A stretch of DNA of 64,000 bases from CAVUXJ01 sp963814975 (lineage in GTDB: Bacteria > Acidobacteriota > Vicinamibacteria > Vicinamibacterales > CAVVIG01): positions 62,001 to 126,000 of the forward strand of contig CAWFFB010000013.1 in assembly GCA_963814975.1 (NCBI GenBank), read 5' to 3'. The notes under the pieces were generated by a model that saw only the letters and a program-made list of their open reading frames with translations, did no database searches and had not been told where the DNA came from. Of this stretch, positions 55,749 to 64,000 are shown in pieces; position 1 is the first letter of the stretch; each line of letters begins with the position of its first letter. A program made the position numbers and the translations under genes.

Positions 55749-57101
55749 GGCCTTCCTATCGCTCGTTGCAGGGTCGCTGTTGCCGTGAGCACATTCACAC
55801 GCGCAGCGATTTGTTGGGCATCGGCCTGCTGCACGGCGTCGGCCGAGCGCAGCAGCATGGCCGCATCCGTGAGGCCGCTCTCATAGCGGTCCCGGATAAT
55901 GCGGCGGCTCTCTCGTGCCTGATCGGCGGCCGCCCGTCCAACCGCTTCGCTCGCCCGCGCGGCCTCGAGCCGGGCGATCGCGATCTGCACATCGAGCCGC
56001 GCCATGGTCTCGGCCTTGCCCTTTTCGAGCGCTCGACGCGTCGCCTGCTCGCGCGCTTCAGCGAGCCGTGCCTTGTCGGCAAGACCATGGAACAGGTTGA
56101 TCCGGGCGACCGCGCCAGCCACCCAGCTCGACGACCGCGAATTCCAGGCGCCGCCGTTCAGTTCCCACCCGCCCTGCGCGGCCACTTGCGGCAGAAACGC
56201 CGCCTGCGCCGCATCCACCGTGGCGGCCGCCAGCTGTTCCTGCTGCATGGCGAGTGCGACTTCGGGCCGGTTCTTCAATGCTTCCTCTTCAAGGCCTGCG
56301 GGATTGGTGATGTCGATGGCGATCGCCGGTGGCGTGAGATCGAGCGAGAACATCGTGCCCAAGGGCTCGCCCATCAACTGATTCAGCCGGGCGCGCGCGA
56401 TGCGTTCGTCCGACGTCGCCTGCACCTGCTGTTCGAGCGTGCGTGCCAGGTAGACGTCCAGCTGCAGGACATCCGCGTCGGTCACCCGACCGGCGTCGCG
56501 GCGGTTGCCGGCCAGCTCGCGGTCTGCCCGGGCGGTCTCGACCATGGCCGCTGCCGAACGAGCAGTCGCGGCAGCAATGAGCACGCGGCCAAACGCGTCA
56601 GTCACCGCCGACGTCAGGTCTTGGTCGACGAGTTGCCTGCCGGTGGCCGCCATGTCCCGCCCGATCGACGCGGCTCGGACATTCGCCGAGGTGGTGCGAT
56701 CGAACAGCGACTGCTCAACGGAGAACGCCGCGCGGAAGTTGTCCGTGGCAGCGGGGTGATTGAGCGCATCAAGGGCGAAGTCGGCCGCGGTGAACTGCCG
56801 CTGCGCGAGAAGCGAACTGAACACGAACACCGGGTTGTTGCCGCGCTGCCAGGACTCCGCGACGTCCACCTTTGGGAAGTAGCCGCCGCGAGCCTGTGTG
56901 ACGCGTTCGGCCGCTTCTCGCTCGGCTGCCGCCGCCGATCCGGCGTCGGGGTTGCGGGCCTTGGCGCGCGCAATCGCCTCCGAAAGCGAAAGCGGCGGAC
57001 TGCGCAGACGCCGGCAGGGCCACAAACAGAGTGGCAAAGAGGAGTGGAACGACGAGGTGAGCCTCGCGCTCGAGAGCCTCGATGATGTCTCTTGCGCTCA
57101 T
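55745..57101 (-). pseudogene. TolC-family outer membrane protein, frameshift after the signal peptide
   Basis: A signal peptide lies in one frame: MSARDIIEALEREAHLVVPL then LFATLFVALPASAQ. Near 57005 a base is lost and the mature part runs in another: PPLSLSEAIARAKARNPDAG, GGYFPKVDVAESWQRGNNPV, LDVYLARTLEQQVQATSDER, LKNRPEVALAMQQEQLAAAT and INLFHGLADKARLAEAREQA. The last 100 residues are helical, typical of TolC. Apart from the single shift it is complete. First gene of the tolC-adaptor-pump operon. Confidence 0.8.
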
Positions 57102-57299
57102 GGCCTGGGCCTTCCGGGGGAGGAAGCGCTTGTGCGACGGAAAGTCGTCGTCAGGGGAACCTCCAAGCAACGGAGCGATTCTGCGGGACCTCTCACTGGC
57201 TGGCCATGCCCGCGCGGTTGAAGTTCTTGACCGCCAGTCCGGCGAGGCTAGAATGCTTTGCGGAGGCGCCACAAAACTTTGCCGGGCGTCCGGAGAAAG

Positions 57300-58295
57300 A
57301 TGGACGCGTTTTCAGAGGTCCTGAGCGGTGTCCGATTGAAGGGCGCGATGTTCTTCAGCGCCGAGTTCTCGGCGCCGTGGCGACTCTCGACGCCCCACTC
57401 CCGCACACTGGCGTCGACCCTGGCGCCCGGCGCGCAGCACCTCGTGATCTATCACTTCGTCGTGGACGGCACCGCTCGGGCGCGGTTGGAAGGCGGGCGG
57501 GATGTCGAGCTGTCGCCGGGCGACATCGTGGTGTTTCCGCACGGGGATCCGCACCACTTGAGTGTCGGCTCTGGAGCGAACCAGGTTGAGAACGCAGCAG
57601 TGTTGCTGAAGATCGCGACACGGGACATTTCGCCGATGCATGCCGGTGGTGGGGGGGCGACGACACGGTTCGTGTGTGGGTACTTGACCTTGGATCCGCT
57701 CCTCTGCGGGCCGATCCTAGACAGCCTGCCGCCGATGCTGAAGGTGAACGTAAGGACCGATCGCTCCGGCCACTGGCTGGAGCAATCGATCCTGCATCTG
57801 GTAGAGGAGGCCGCCTCGGACCGTGCGGGCAGCGACGCGATGTTGGCGAAGCTGTCTGAAGCGCTGTTCGTGGATACGCTGAGACGATTCGTCACAGGCC
57901 TTCCCGATCAGACGACGGGGTGGCTCGCGGGCGCAAGGGACTCCGTTGTAGGCAAGAGCCTCGCGCTGCTTCATAGGCGCGCCCATCACCCATGGACCAT
58001 CGCCGAGCTCGCCGCGGAAGTCGGGGTATCCCGCTCTGCGCTGGTGGCGCGCTTCACGCGCTACCTGTCGGAGCCGCCCATGGCGTACTTGACCGGATGG
58101 CGATTGCGTCTGGCTGCCCAGGCGTTGACGTCGTCCTCGAAGGGGGTAGCGGATATCGCGGCCGCCGTCGGCTACGAGTCTGAAGCGGCGTTCAATCGAG
58201 CCTTCAAGCGCGCATTCGGAGCGCCGCCAGCCCGGTATCGACGCCAAAGCAGGAATCCTGCGAGCTCATCCGGTTCGCCGAGGTTGCAAGCGTGA
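57300..58295 (+). CDS. AraC-family regulator with cupin sensor domain
   Basis: The N-terminal half is a cupin-type AraC sensor: MFFSAEFSAPWRLSTPHS, HLVIYHFVVDGTARARLEGG, VELSPGDIVVFPHGDPHHLS. The C-terminal half has both helix-turn-helix motifs: WTIAELAAEVGVSRSALVAR then FTRYL, and GVADIAAAVGYESEAAFNRA then FKRAFGAPPARYRR. ATG 57300 is preferred over GTG 57258. It diverges from the RND operon about 200 bp away and is the likely regulator. A partial inverted copy of its 5' end lies downstream at 58385-58515. Confidence 0.9.
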   Translation: MDAFSEVLSGVRLKGAMFFSAEFSAPWRLSTPHSRTLASTLAPGAQHLVIYHFVVDGTARARLEGGRDVELSPGDIVVFPHGDPHHLSVGSGANQVENAAVLLKIATRDISPMHAGGGGATTRFVCGYLTLDPLLCGPILDSLPPMLKVNVRTDRSGHWLEQSILHLVEEAASDRAGSDAMLAKLSEALFVDTLRRFVTGLPDQTTGWLAGARDSVVGKSLALLHRRAHHPWTIAELAAEVGVSRSALVARFTRYLSEPPMAYLTGWRLRLAAQALTSSSKGVADIAAAVGYESEAAFNRAFKRAFGAPPARYRRQSRNPASSSGSPRLQA

Positions 58296-58804
58296 GGCAG
58301 GACCCGTGCGGGACCCCAGGCGGTCAAGGGTGACACCAAAGCTTGATGGCGCGGTGGATATGAATGTCTGGCGAGGTTTTCCGCCACCGATACGAACCCA
58401 AGCCGAGTCGCGACGGGACTGAGAGCTCCGCGCTGAAAAACAGCGTCCCCTTCCAGCCGAACGCCGCTCAGAACCTCTGAGAACGGTCCATCTTCCTCCG
58501 GACGTCCGGCAAAGTGTGTTGGCACCCGCGCAAAGCGTTCTAGCCCACCGGACGAACGGGCAAGAACTTCAACCGTACGAGCATAGTCAGCCGGTCAAGG
58601 CCCTTGCAGAATCGCTGGTGTCATGCGCAGGAAACGAGGTCCTCACGACGCTGCCCGACAGGACGGCAAGCAGGCCGGGATCGGGGATGTGGGCCTTCGT
58701 TCCTGTCACAGGGTCTGTTCAAACGGGCCACTGGCGCGTAGGGACAAGCCAATAGTACCGACCGCGCCGTTTTCAAAGAACGCAATTGTGAAAGGAGTCT
58801 GCCT
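58296..58804. other. intergenic stretch with a partial inverted araC copy
   Basis: The only recognisable content is the inverted araC 5' copy (58385-58515). The ribosome-binding site AAAGGAG of the next gene is at about 58791. Confidence 0.5.
58385..58515 (-). pseudogene. 5' remnant of a second AraC-type gene, inverted
   Basis: The minus strand reads GPFSEVLSGVRLEGDAVFQR then GALS in one frame. At the DNA level, TTTGCCGGaCGTCCGGAG and the following GATGGACC, TCAGAGGTyCTGAGCGG match the 5' end of the araC gene and its leader at about 57280-57375. Only the start survives. It may be a decayed tandem paralogue in inverse orientation. Confidence 0.6.
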
Positions 58805-59518
58805 GTGAATTCAGAACCAACGACCCATCGTCGCGCTTTTCTCGGTCAAATGTTTGGTGCGGCCGCGGCCGCTAGCCTCTCGATGTCCGGCACGCTGGCC
58901 GCCGGCGCTCAGGAGTCGGGGCCCGACGACTGGATTGGGGAGGTGAAAGGCACTCACCGATGCCTGTTCGACTTCCCACAGCACAAGAACGGCTACCCAC
59001 TCCTGCACATCCTGAACTACCTGAACACGTACGCAACGGCCTACAAGACCGGGGCGGGTCAGGTCGGCGCCGTGGGAACCTTCTATAGCGTGGGCAGCCA
59101 GGCCAGCATTTCGCTGGCATTCAATGATGCCGTCTGGGCCAAGTACGAGCTTGGCGCATACACGGGACTCAAAGACGCGGCTGGGAAGGTCTACACGCGC
59201 AACGTGTTCAACCAGCCGACGGCCAAAGATCTGCACCTGTTGATGCAGGTCGTCGGCTCCCCGATGATCCCGGCGCTGGCCGAGGCGATGCCTGCGCTGG
59301 GCATCGAGAGTCTGCAGAAGATGGGCACCAAGTTTGTGCTCTGCGCGAACGCGCTCGGTATCTGGTGTCTGGAGCTCGAAGCCAGAGGCAAGGGAAAGGC
59401 GCAGGAGATCGACAAAGAGCTGCGCGCCAACCTGCTGCCTGGCGTGACGATCGTGCCGGCCATGGTGATCGCCATCGAGAAGGCGCAGGAGGCCGGAATC
59501 AAGTACAACCGTCAGTGA
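58805..59518 (+). CDS. Tat-exported DsrE-like protein
   Basis: The N-terminus THRRAFLGQMFGAAAAASL is a twin-arginine signal. The mature protein has KGTHRCLFDFPQHKNGYPLL, VGTFYSVGSQASISLAFND, YELGAYTGLKD, GTKFVLCANALGIWCLELEA and LLPGVTIVPAMVIAIEKAQE. The alternating beta/alpha plan with a Cys in the middle (VLCANAL) resembles DsrE/DsrF-like folds of unknown function found on Tat substrates. GTG 58805 follows AAAGGAG by eight bases, a strong ribosome-binding site. It would act in the periplasm. Confidence 0.8.
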   Translation: MNSEPTTHRRAFLGQMFGAAAAASLSMSGTLAAGAQESGPDDWIGEVKGTHRCLFDFPQHKNGYPLLHILNYLNTYATAYKTGAGQVGAVGTFYSVGSQASISLAFNDAVWAKYELGAYTGLKDAAGKVYTRNVFNQPTAKDLHLLMQVVGSPMIPALAEAMPALGIESLQKMGTKFVLCANALGIWCLELEARGKGKAQEIDKELRANLLPGVTIVPAMVIAIEKAQEAGIKYNRQ

Positions 59519-59857
59519 CCTGTCGTAACAGCCAGGTCGCCGAGGAAATCGGTCTCGACGATGGGGTGATGGTGTTGATGCAACTCGACCTCATATCCGC
59601 AGCCCGATCGAACACCGCTCCCGAGGTCACCACGGCGACCATCGGCAACGACCAGGCGAGAGGAACTGGACCGAAGCGTCGGACGCTCGGTCCCGGTTCA
59701 CCTCGTTGCCCGGCGCGCCCCTGGCTCGCACGACGATGAAGCAAGGCGCAAGCAAGGAGGAAGTCCTGAGTACGACCATAACGATTCATCGTCGAGCTCA
59801 ACGTTTCACGCCGGCCACGCCGAGCGTTAGCGCAAGCGGGTAACCCACGGGCCGATG
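59519..59857. other. non-genic stretch
   Basis: I see no supported gene. Confidence 0.35.
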
Positions 59858-60871
59858 TCAGGTGACGTTCTCATCACCGGCGCCGTGCCGCTGCCTGCAC
59901 GCAGGGCAGTCGCTGGGCGGCTTGCTGTTGTCGATGCGGTGCTTCGCCGGCTTGATCGTTTTCAGGAACGCGAAGATGGCCTTCAGATCCTCGTTCGTCA
60001 TGCTTCGATAGAGAGCCCATGGCATCTGCGGATGCAGCGGTCTCGCCCTCACCATGCCCGTGCGCATCGCCTCGACGAAGAGGTCTTCGGAGTAATAGGG
60101 GATGCCACTCGGATCCGGAGTGATGTTGCCGGCGGCCACACGACCCACCGGACTCTCGAACACGCTTCCGCCCGCGAATTACAGCCCGGCAAGCACTTGT
60201 CCTTGCTCGTCGCGCGGGGTGTGGCAATCGCCACAGGTGGCGAGGGTCACAAGGTATTTTCCTCGGCCCACTTGAGTCGATATATCGGGTTGCAGTACTG
60301 GTTCGGCGATTGGCGCCGGCGCCGTGTTGACCAACCTGTTGAGTGGGAATGGCATCTCTGTCTTCGACAGCACGCGGCTGACAGGCTTCAGCGAGCGGAG
60401 GTACACGATCACAGACGCGAGATCTTCGTCCGACATCTGGCGATACGACTCGTACGGCATCATCGGAAACAGCGCACGTCCGTCTTTCCCTATGCCCTCA
60501 CGAATCGCGCGCGCCAGCTCGTCGTCGGTCCAGGCGCCGACACCCGTTTCGCGGTCGGGTGTCAGGTTGGGTGCGACAACCCAGTCGAGTCCCTCATCCG
60601 CGAAGTGACGCCCGGCCCCGAGGAGTTCCGGAACGAAACGCGGCGCCTTCCAATCGATTTCGCCATGACAGCCGAGACAACTGGCGACAGAGTTGAGCAG
60701 ATAGTCACCGCGTGCGAGCCGGGCGGGCGTGGCTTCGAATCGTCGATCGGTAACCGGCCGCGCGCGGGGGCCGATGAATGGTCTCCATCCGATCGTGAAC
60801 GTGACTGCCAGTAGCAGGAGAACCGACACCGCCAGTGCGCTGTATCCGAACACCCTTCGCCACGCCGCCAT
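59858..60871 (-). pseudogene. diheme cytochrome c with an in-frame TAA
   Basis: A membrane anchor (YSALAVSVLLLLAVTFTIGW) precedes two cytochrome c domains. The first haem site is SCLGCH at about residue 65, with Met ligand candidates in LFPMMPYESYRQMSD. The second is TCGDCH at about 214, followed by PRDEQGQVLAGL and then TAA at 60179-60181. The same frame continues FAGGSVFESPVGRVAAGNIT, YSEDLFVEAMRTGM and RPLHPQMPWALYRSMTNEDL. The stop probably replaces a Glu or Gln codon. The protein would carry electrons in the periplasm, as in alcohol or aldehyde dehydrogenase chains. Without the C-terminal Met the second haem would lack its ligand. Confidence 0.8.
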
Positions 60872-61057
60872 AAAGAATTTCTCCCGATGTCAGTTCCAAT
60901 GGTCGAACCGATTATAGTTGGCGGCTCGGCTCATCGAGGTCCTCGGAGCGTCCAGTGCCGCAACCACGTGCCGGGACCTGGTTCCAATTGGCGAATCGTG
61001 TGTCTCCTCTGGACGCTTTGGCAGCATGAGACCGCAGGTAGCCCGGTATCCGCGGTC

Positions 61058-61519
61058 CTAGGGCTCGTCCGCACTCGGGCCGTACACCTGCGGCACGGTT
61101 GAACCCATCGGGCGCAAATAGGTCGTGATCTGGCCGCGGTGGTGCACGATGTCGAACAGGAAGCTCCATGCCATCGGCGATGCTGGCCGCTGACTGCCGA
61201 AGAACTCGAGCGTGCCACCCCAGCGCGCGGCCGGCAGCGCCTGCCAGCGCTGCACGATCTCCGCGCTTTGCCTGTCATACGCGTCGCACACTTCCTTCAT
61301 CGTCGCGGGAGGCGGCACCGGCGCCCACTCGACCGCACCGGTCTCGAGGGCTTCGATGATCATCTTCTCTTCGCCGACGATCTGCCACGCGATCTCACGT
61401 GCGGTGCGCGACTTCGGATCGGGGCGATAGTCGCAGCCCTCCGGGATGCGTGACAGCACCTTGCTCGTCGTCTTGGACTCTTTGGCCCAGAACTCTGCAA
61501 ACAGCGACTTCTCGTCCAC
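61058..61519 (-). CDS. DinB-family protein
   Basis: The protein has the four-helix plan of the DinB/YfiT superfamily: LFAEFWAKESKTTSKVLSRI, RTAREIAWQIVGEEKMIIEA, ATMKEVCDAYDRQSAEIVQR and SFLFDIVHHRGQITTYLRPM, ending GSTVPQVYGPSADEP. The His in FDIVHHRGQ is a metal ligand; the other ligand in helix two (usually HxxxxE) is replaced by IVGEEK, so metal binding may be altered. GTG 61519 starts VDEKSLF. Such proteins are thiol-dependent transferases or unknown. Confidence 0.75.
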   Translation of the reverse strand: MDEKSLFAEFWAKESKTTSKVLSRIPEGCDYRPDPKSRTAREIAWQIVGEEKMIIEALETGAVEWAPVPPPATMKEVCDAYDRQSAEIVQRWQALPAARWGGTLEFFGSQRPASPMAWSFLFDIVHHRGQITTYLRPMGSTVPQVYGPSADEP

Positions 61520-61947
61520 GCGACACCTCACGGGTTTCAGCGACCAATCGACGGATGGCGATAGGCTGTCGCAGCCGCCGCATCGGAGCAATTGTGGTGC
61601 GATTAGTGTGCACGACCCTCCGCGTAGAACCCAGCGAGACACTATACCTGTTGGCATACCACGGGAAGGTGGGACAACCGCATGGCTCAGGAGGCGCCTG
61701 TGCGATGAGGTCGACGGTTCCGAGTTCTTCAACGCCCTTTCCGAGGACAAGCCGGGCATCTGCGATGCCACGATCATCGAAAGGCCACAGCGGGTCTAGT
61801 GGATTCGGCTCCGGGGTATGAAGCGGTTGATGGGTTGGATTGTTTCCACGCCATGCGCGGTTCTGAGGAGCAACGTGCCCGATCCAAACTCGGAGAATGC
61901 GGCGAGCAGTACACTTTCGCTGGAAACGTCCAGAAAAACGCCAGGGT
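61520..61947. other. non-genic stretch
   Basis: I see no supported gene. Confidence 0.35.
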
Positions 61948-62103
61948 ATGAAGGCGCCTGTGCGGTTTGTGCTGCACGAGCACACGAGCCCCGTGTATTT
62001 GGAAGCCGATTCGTGGAAGGTCAAGCGCCTCCGAAACAACCCGCGGGTACGGGTGGCGGTCTGCGACATTCTCGGCGGTCTCGACTCTAACGGTCACGAC
62101 TAA
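61948..62103 (+). pseudogene. pyridoxamine-phosphate-oxidase-like (PPOX) fragment
   Basis: The 51-residue fragment reads MKAPVRFVLHEHTSPVYLEA then DSWKVKRLRNNPRVRVAVCD and ends ILGG. KxKxLRxNPRVxVxxCD is the usual early strand-helix part of FMN-binding PPOX proteins. The remaining two thirds are missing and the stop comes just before the STAND gene. Confidence 0.45.
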
Positions 62104-62124
62104 CTTTGGAGCAGCGCGACCCTG

Positions 62125-64000
62125 ATGAAGCGACTGCGAGTCTACTTGTCCTCGACGTTCGAAGACCTGAAGGTATTTCGCGCGGCCGTGTTCGCGGCGC
62201 TCGAGAAAGGTGGTCTCGAGGTCGCACGGATGGAGGCCTACACCGCCGCCGATGAACGCCCTCTCGACCTCTGCCTGCGTGACGTTGCCCAGTCACGATC
62301 GTGGACTCTCTCGTTGGCGGCAATGCCGGCGCAGCGGGGCGCAACACCATGGTGCAGGGGGCAGGCGGGTTCGGCAAGACCACGCTCGCCATCGCCGCGT
62401 GTCACGACCCGCGGGTGGTCAACGCGTTTCCCGACGGGATGCTGTGGACCTCACTTGGCGTGACGCCGAGTCTCCCAATCGCACTCAGCGATCTCTTCGT
62501 GGTGGTCACGGGGAGTGGCCCCGCAGTGGCAGGCTTCGACCAGATCGCGCTGGCGTTGGCCAATGTTCTCGATGGCCGCCGCTGTCTCGTTGTGGTCGAC
62601 GACGTCTGGCGTTCAGATGACTTGGCGCCATTTTGTCGCTTGAACGGTCCCAGGCTCTTGGTGACCACACGCGTGCGAACGCTGGTCGAGCAAGCCGGCC
62701 AGACCGACTGGTCGGAAGTGCCCGTCGACGAAATGGAGGCCGGCGAAGCCGCGAGCGTTCTGGGACGCCGCCTTGAGCCTGATGCTTCAAGCGCGGCCCT
62801 GCTGGAGCGCCTGGCCGAACGGCTTGGGTGCTGGCCGCTCCTACTCGAACTCGCCAATGCGCGGCTGCTGGAAGAGAGAAAGCTGCGTCGGGCGACTCTC
62901 TCAGAGTGCATTCACACCGTGACACGGATCTTTGAATGAAAAGGCGTGCTGGGTTTTGATCGTCGCGACTCACAAGCCCGGAACACGGCCGTGGCTCGAT
63001 CGATCGAGGTCGGACTGGACGTCGCCGATGAGTGGCTTCCCGGGCTCGCGCGCAAGGCTGCGGAGCTCTCTGTATTTCCGGAGAACGTGGCGATACCGGC
63101 GATTGTGGTTGGAGACCTGTGGGGGATGGATACATCCGACGTTGAAGAAGACGTGTTGAGGCCGCTCGACAACCTGAGTCTACTGCACTGGGACCGCGAG
63201 GCCGGCATTTTCCGGCTCCACACGATGGTCGATCGCGCCCTCGATGCCAGACTCGAACAGGACGCCGTCGACGCCAGCGCGGTCCATCGGCGGCTTCTCG
63301 ACGCGTGGGGCAATCCGCACGAGCTGACATACGACTACGCGTGGCGCTGGTTCGGGTGGCACTGCGCTCACGCGAAGGAGGCACCCAGGCTCCACCAGTT
63401 GCTGCTCGACCTCGACTGGCTCCGGGCCAAACTCACGGCTACCGATATCAACGCACTCATCCGGGAGTTCGATTATGCCGAAGGCGTCCCCCAAGCCGCG
63501 CTGCCGCAGGGAACGCTTCGCCTGTGCGCCCACGTGCTGGCGAAAGACAAGGCACAGCTGCTGCGAACCCAGCTTCTTGCGCGCGTGAACGAAAGCGCGG
63601 GCCCGCTCAGAGAGCGTCTTCTCACGGAGGCGCTCGCGATTCGCCAACCCTGGCTGCGGCCGTTGCGGCCGACCCTGACGCCACCTGGCGGGCCGCGGTG
63701 AGCCCTCAGGGCACGCAAGCGGTCACGGGATGCGGTGATGGGACGCTCAAGGTCTGGGACCTCACGCGCGGAGAGATGTTACGCACGCTTGAAGGGGCAT
63801 GCAGACTCGGTCACAGCGGTGGCGATCACCCCGGACGGCGAACGCGTCGTGTCCGCGAGCAGCGATCAGACCCTGAAGGTCTGGGATCTTGAAGGGACCG
63901 CGACAGCACGGGCCTTCGGAGGGCATACCAGGCAGGTCACTGCTGTGGCGGTGACGTCCGACGGCAGGCGTGCCGTGTCCGCGAGCTACGATGAAACCCT
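62125..64000 (+). pseudogene. DUF4062 / NB-ARC / WD40 STAND protein, decayed, runs off the window
   Basis: The N-terminus is a DUF4062 start: KRLRVYLSSTFEDLKVFRAA and EAYTAADERPLDLCLRDVAQ. Most of that domain is then deleted and the frame shifts near 62296. The NB-ARC ATPase follows, with P-loop VQGAGGFGKTTLAIAA, RCLVVVDDVW (Walker B) and LLVTTRVR (sensor). TGA at 62937-62939 interrupts RIFE-KGVLGFDRRDS in frame. A helical arm (EEDVLRPLDNLSLLHWDREA) leads, after shifts near 63630 and 63795, into WD40 repeats: GDGTLKVWDLTRGEM, VVSASSDQTLKVWDL. The gene continues past 64000. Intact relatives are signal-responsive NTPases, some in phage defence. Confidence 0.72.

Noticed and set aside
1..64000. 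CRISPR arrays
   Set aside because: No regularly spaced direct repeats were seen on reading through the window.

Overview
The window is high-GC bacterial DNA. PEP-CTERM, DUF3300/DUF2950, CusA-type efflux, receiver/sigma-54 genes and the style of the small proteins suggest Acidobacteriota, probably Vicinamibacteria; this is inference, as there is no rRNA or housekeeping operon to anchor it. It reads as an accessory, decaying region: two complete insertion sequences with recognisable target duplications, remnants of two more, two tyrosine-recombinase remnants beside tRNA-Ser remnants, and many otherwise recognisable genes broken by single frameshifts or stop codons. Either the region is under relaxed selection or the assembly carries uncorrected indels; the sequence alone cannot decide.

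Layout. 0-15 kb is a sparse regulatory/mobile zone: a small zinc-ribbon protein, single receivers, a phage-type primase remnant, a sigma-54 activator translationally coupled to a PilZ/zinc-ribbon/receiver protein, and a convergent gene pair (P-loop-less sigma-54-AAA fragment facing a receiver without its acceptor Asp) present at 5.7-6.6 kb and again at 12.6-14.8 kb, the second copy cut by an IS481-family element. An IS256-family element sits at 10.7-12.1 kb. 15.1-15.5 kb holds a tRNA-Ser 3' end, an integrase remnant and a perfect 14-bp hairpin. 15.5-21.8 kb carries mscS and DUF2950 pseudogenes, DUF3300, and a response regulator/histidine kinase operon. 21.9-26.6 kb holds an IS701-family relic with inverted halves, a truncated beta-barrel gene, a patatin phospholipase, a small acidic protein and a PEP-CTERM protein.

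26.9-36.6 kb is a copper/silver-type resistance block on the minus strand: YHS protein, CopA-like P-type ATPase (decayed), Cys-rich secreted protein, then CusA-TolC-CusB with ATGA overlaps and extra C-terminal domains (FixH/YtkA-like on CusA, cupredoxin-like on CusB). 36.8-41 kb has a lipoprotein, an ECF sigma factor, a membrane protein, the 5' half of tRNA-Ser(GCU), a second integrase remnant and a divergent glutamyl-tRNA synthetase. 41-50 kb is again accessory: third P-loop-less AAA protein, protein kinase, tandem zinc-finger protein, second zinc-ribbon paralogue, a remnant tail of the pseudo-receiver, an acyltransferase-SGNH gene, and an HNH endonuclease overlapping a methyltransferase. 50-57 kb has a lipase and a second RND efflux operon; 57.3-62 kb an AraC regulator with an inverted partial copy, a Tat-exported DsrE-like protein, a diheme cytochrome c, DinB and a PPOX fragment. 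The right edge enters a DUF4062/NB-ARC/WD40 STAND gene that runs off the window.

The most notable pattern is the recurrence, at separated sites, of the same lineage-specific small regulatory families (zinc ribbon x2, P-loop-less AAA x3, pseudo-receiver x3, IDKLQ protein x2), alongside canonical sigma-54 machinery.
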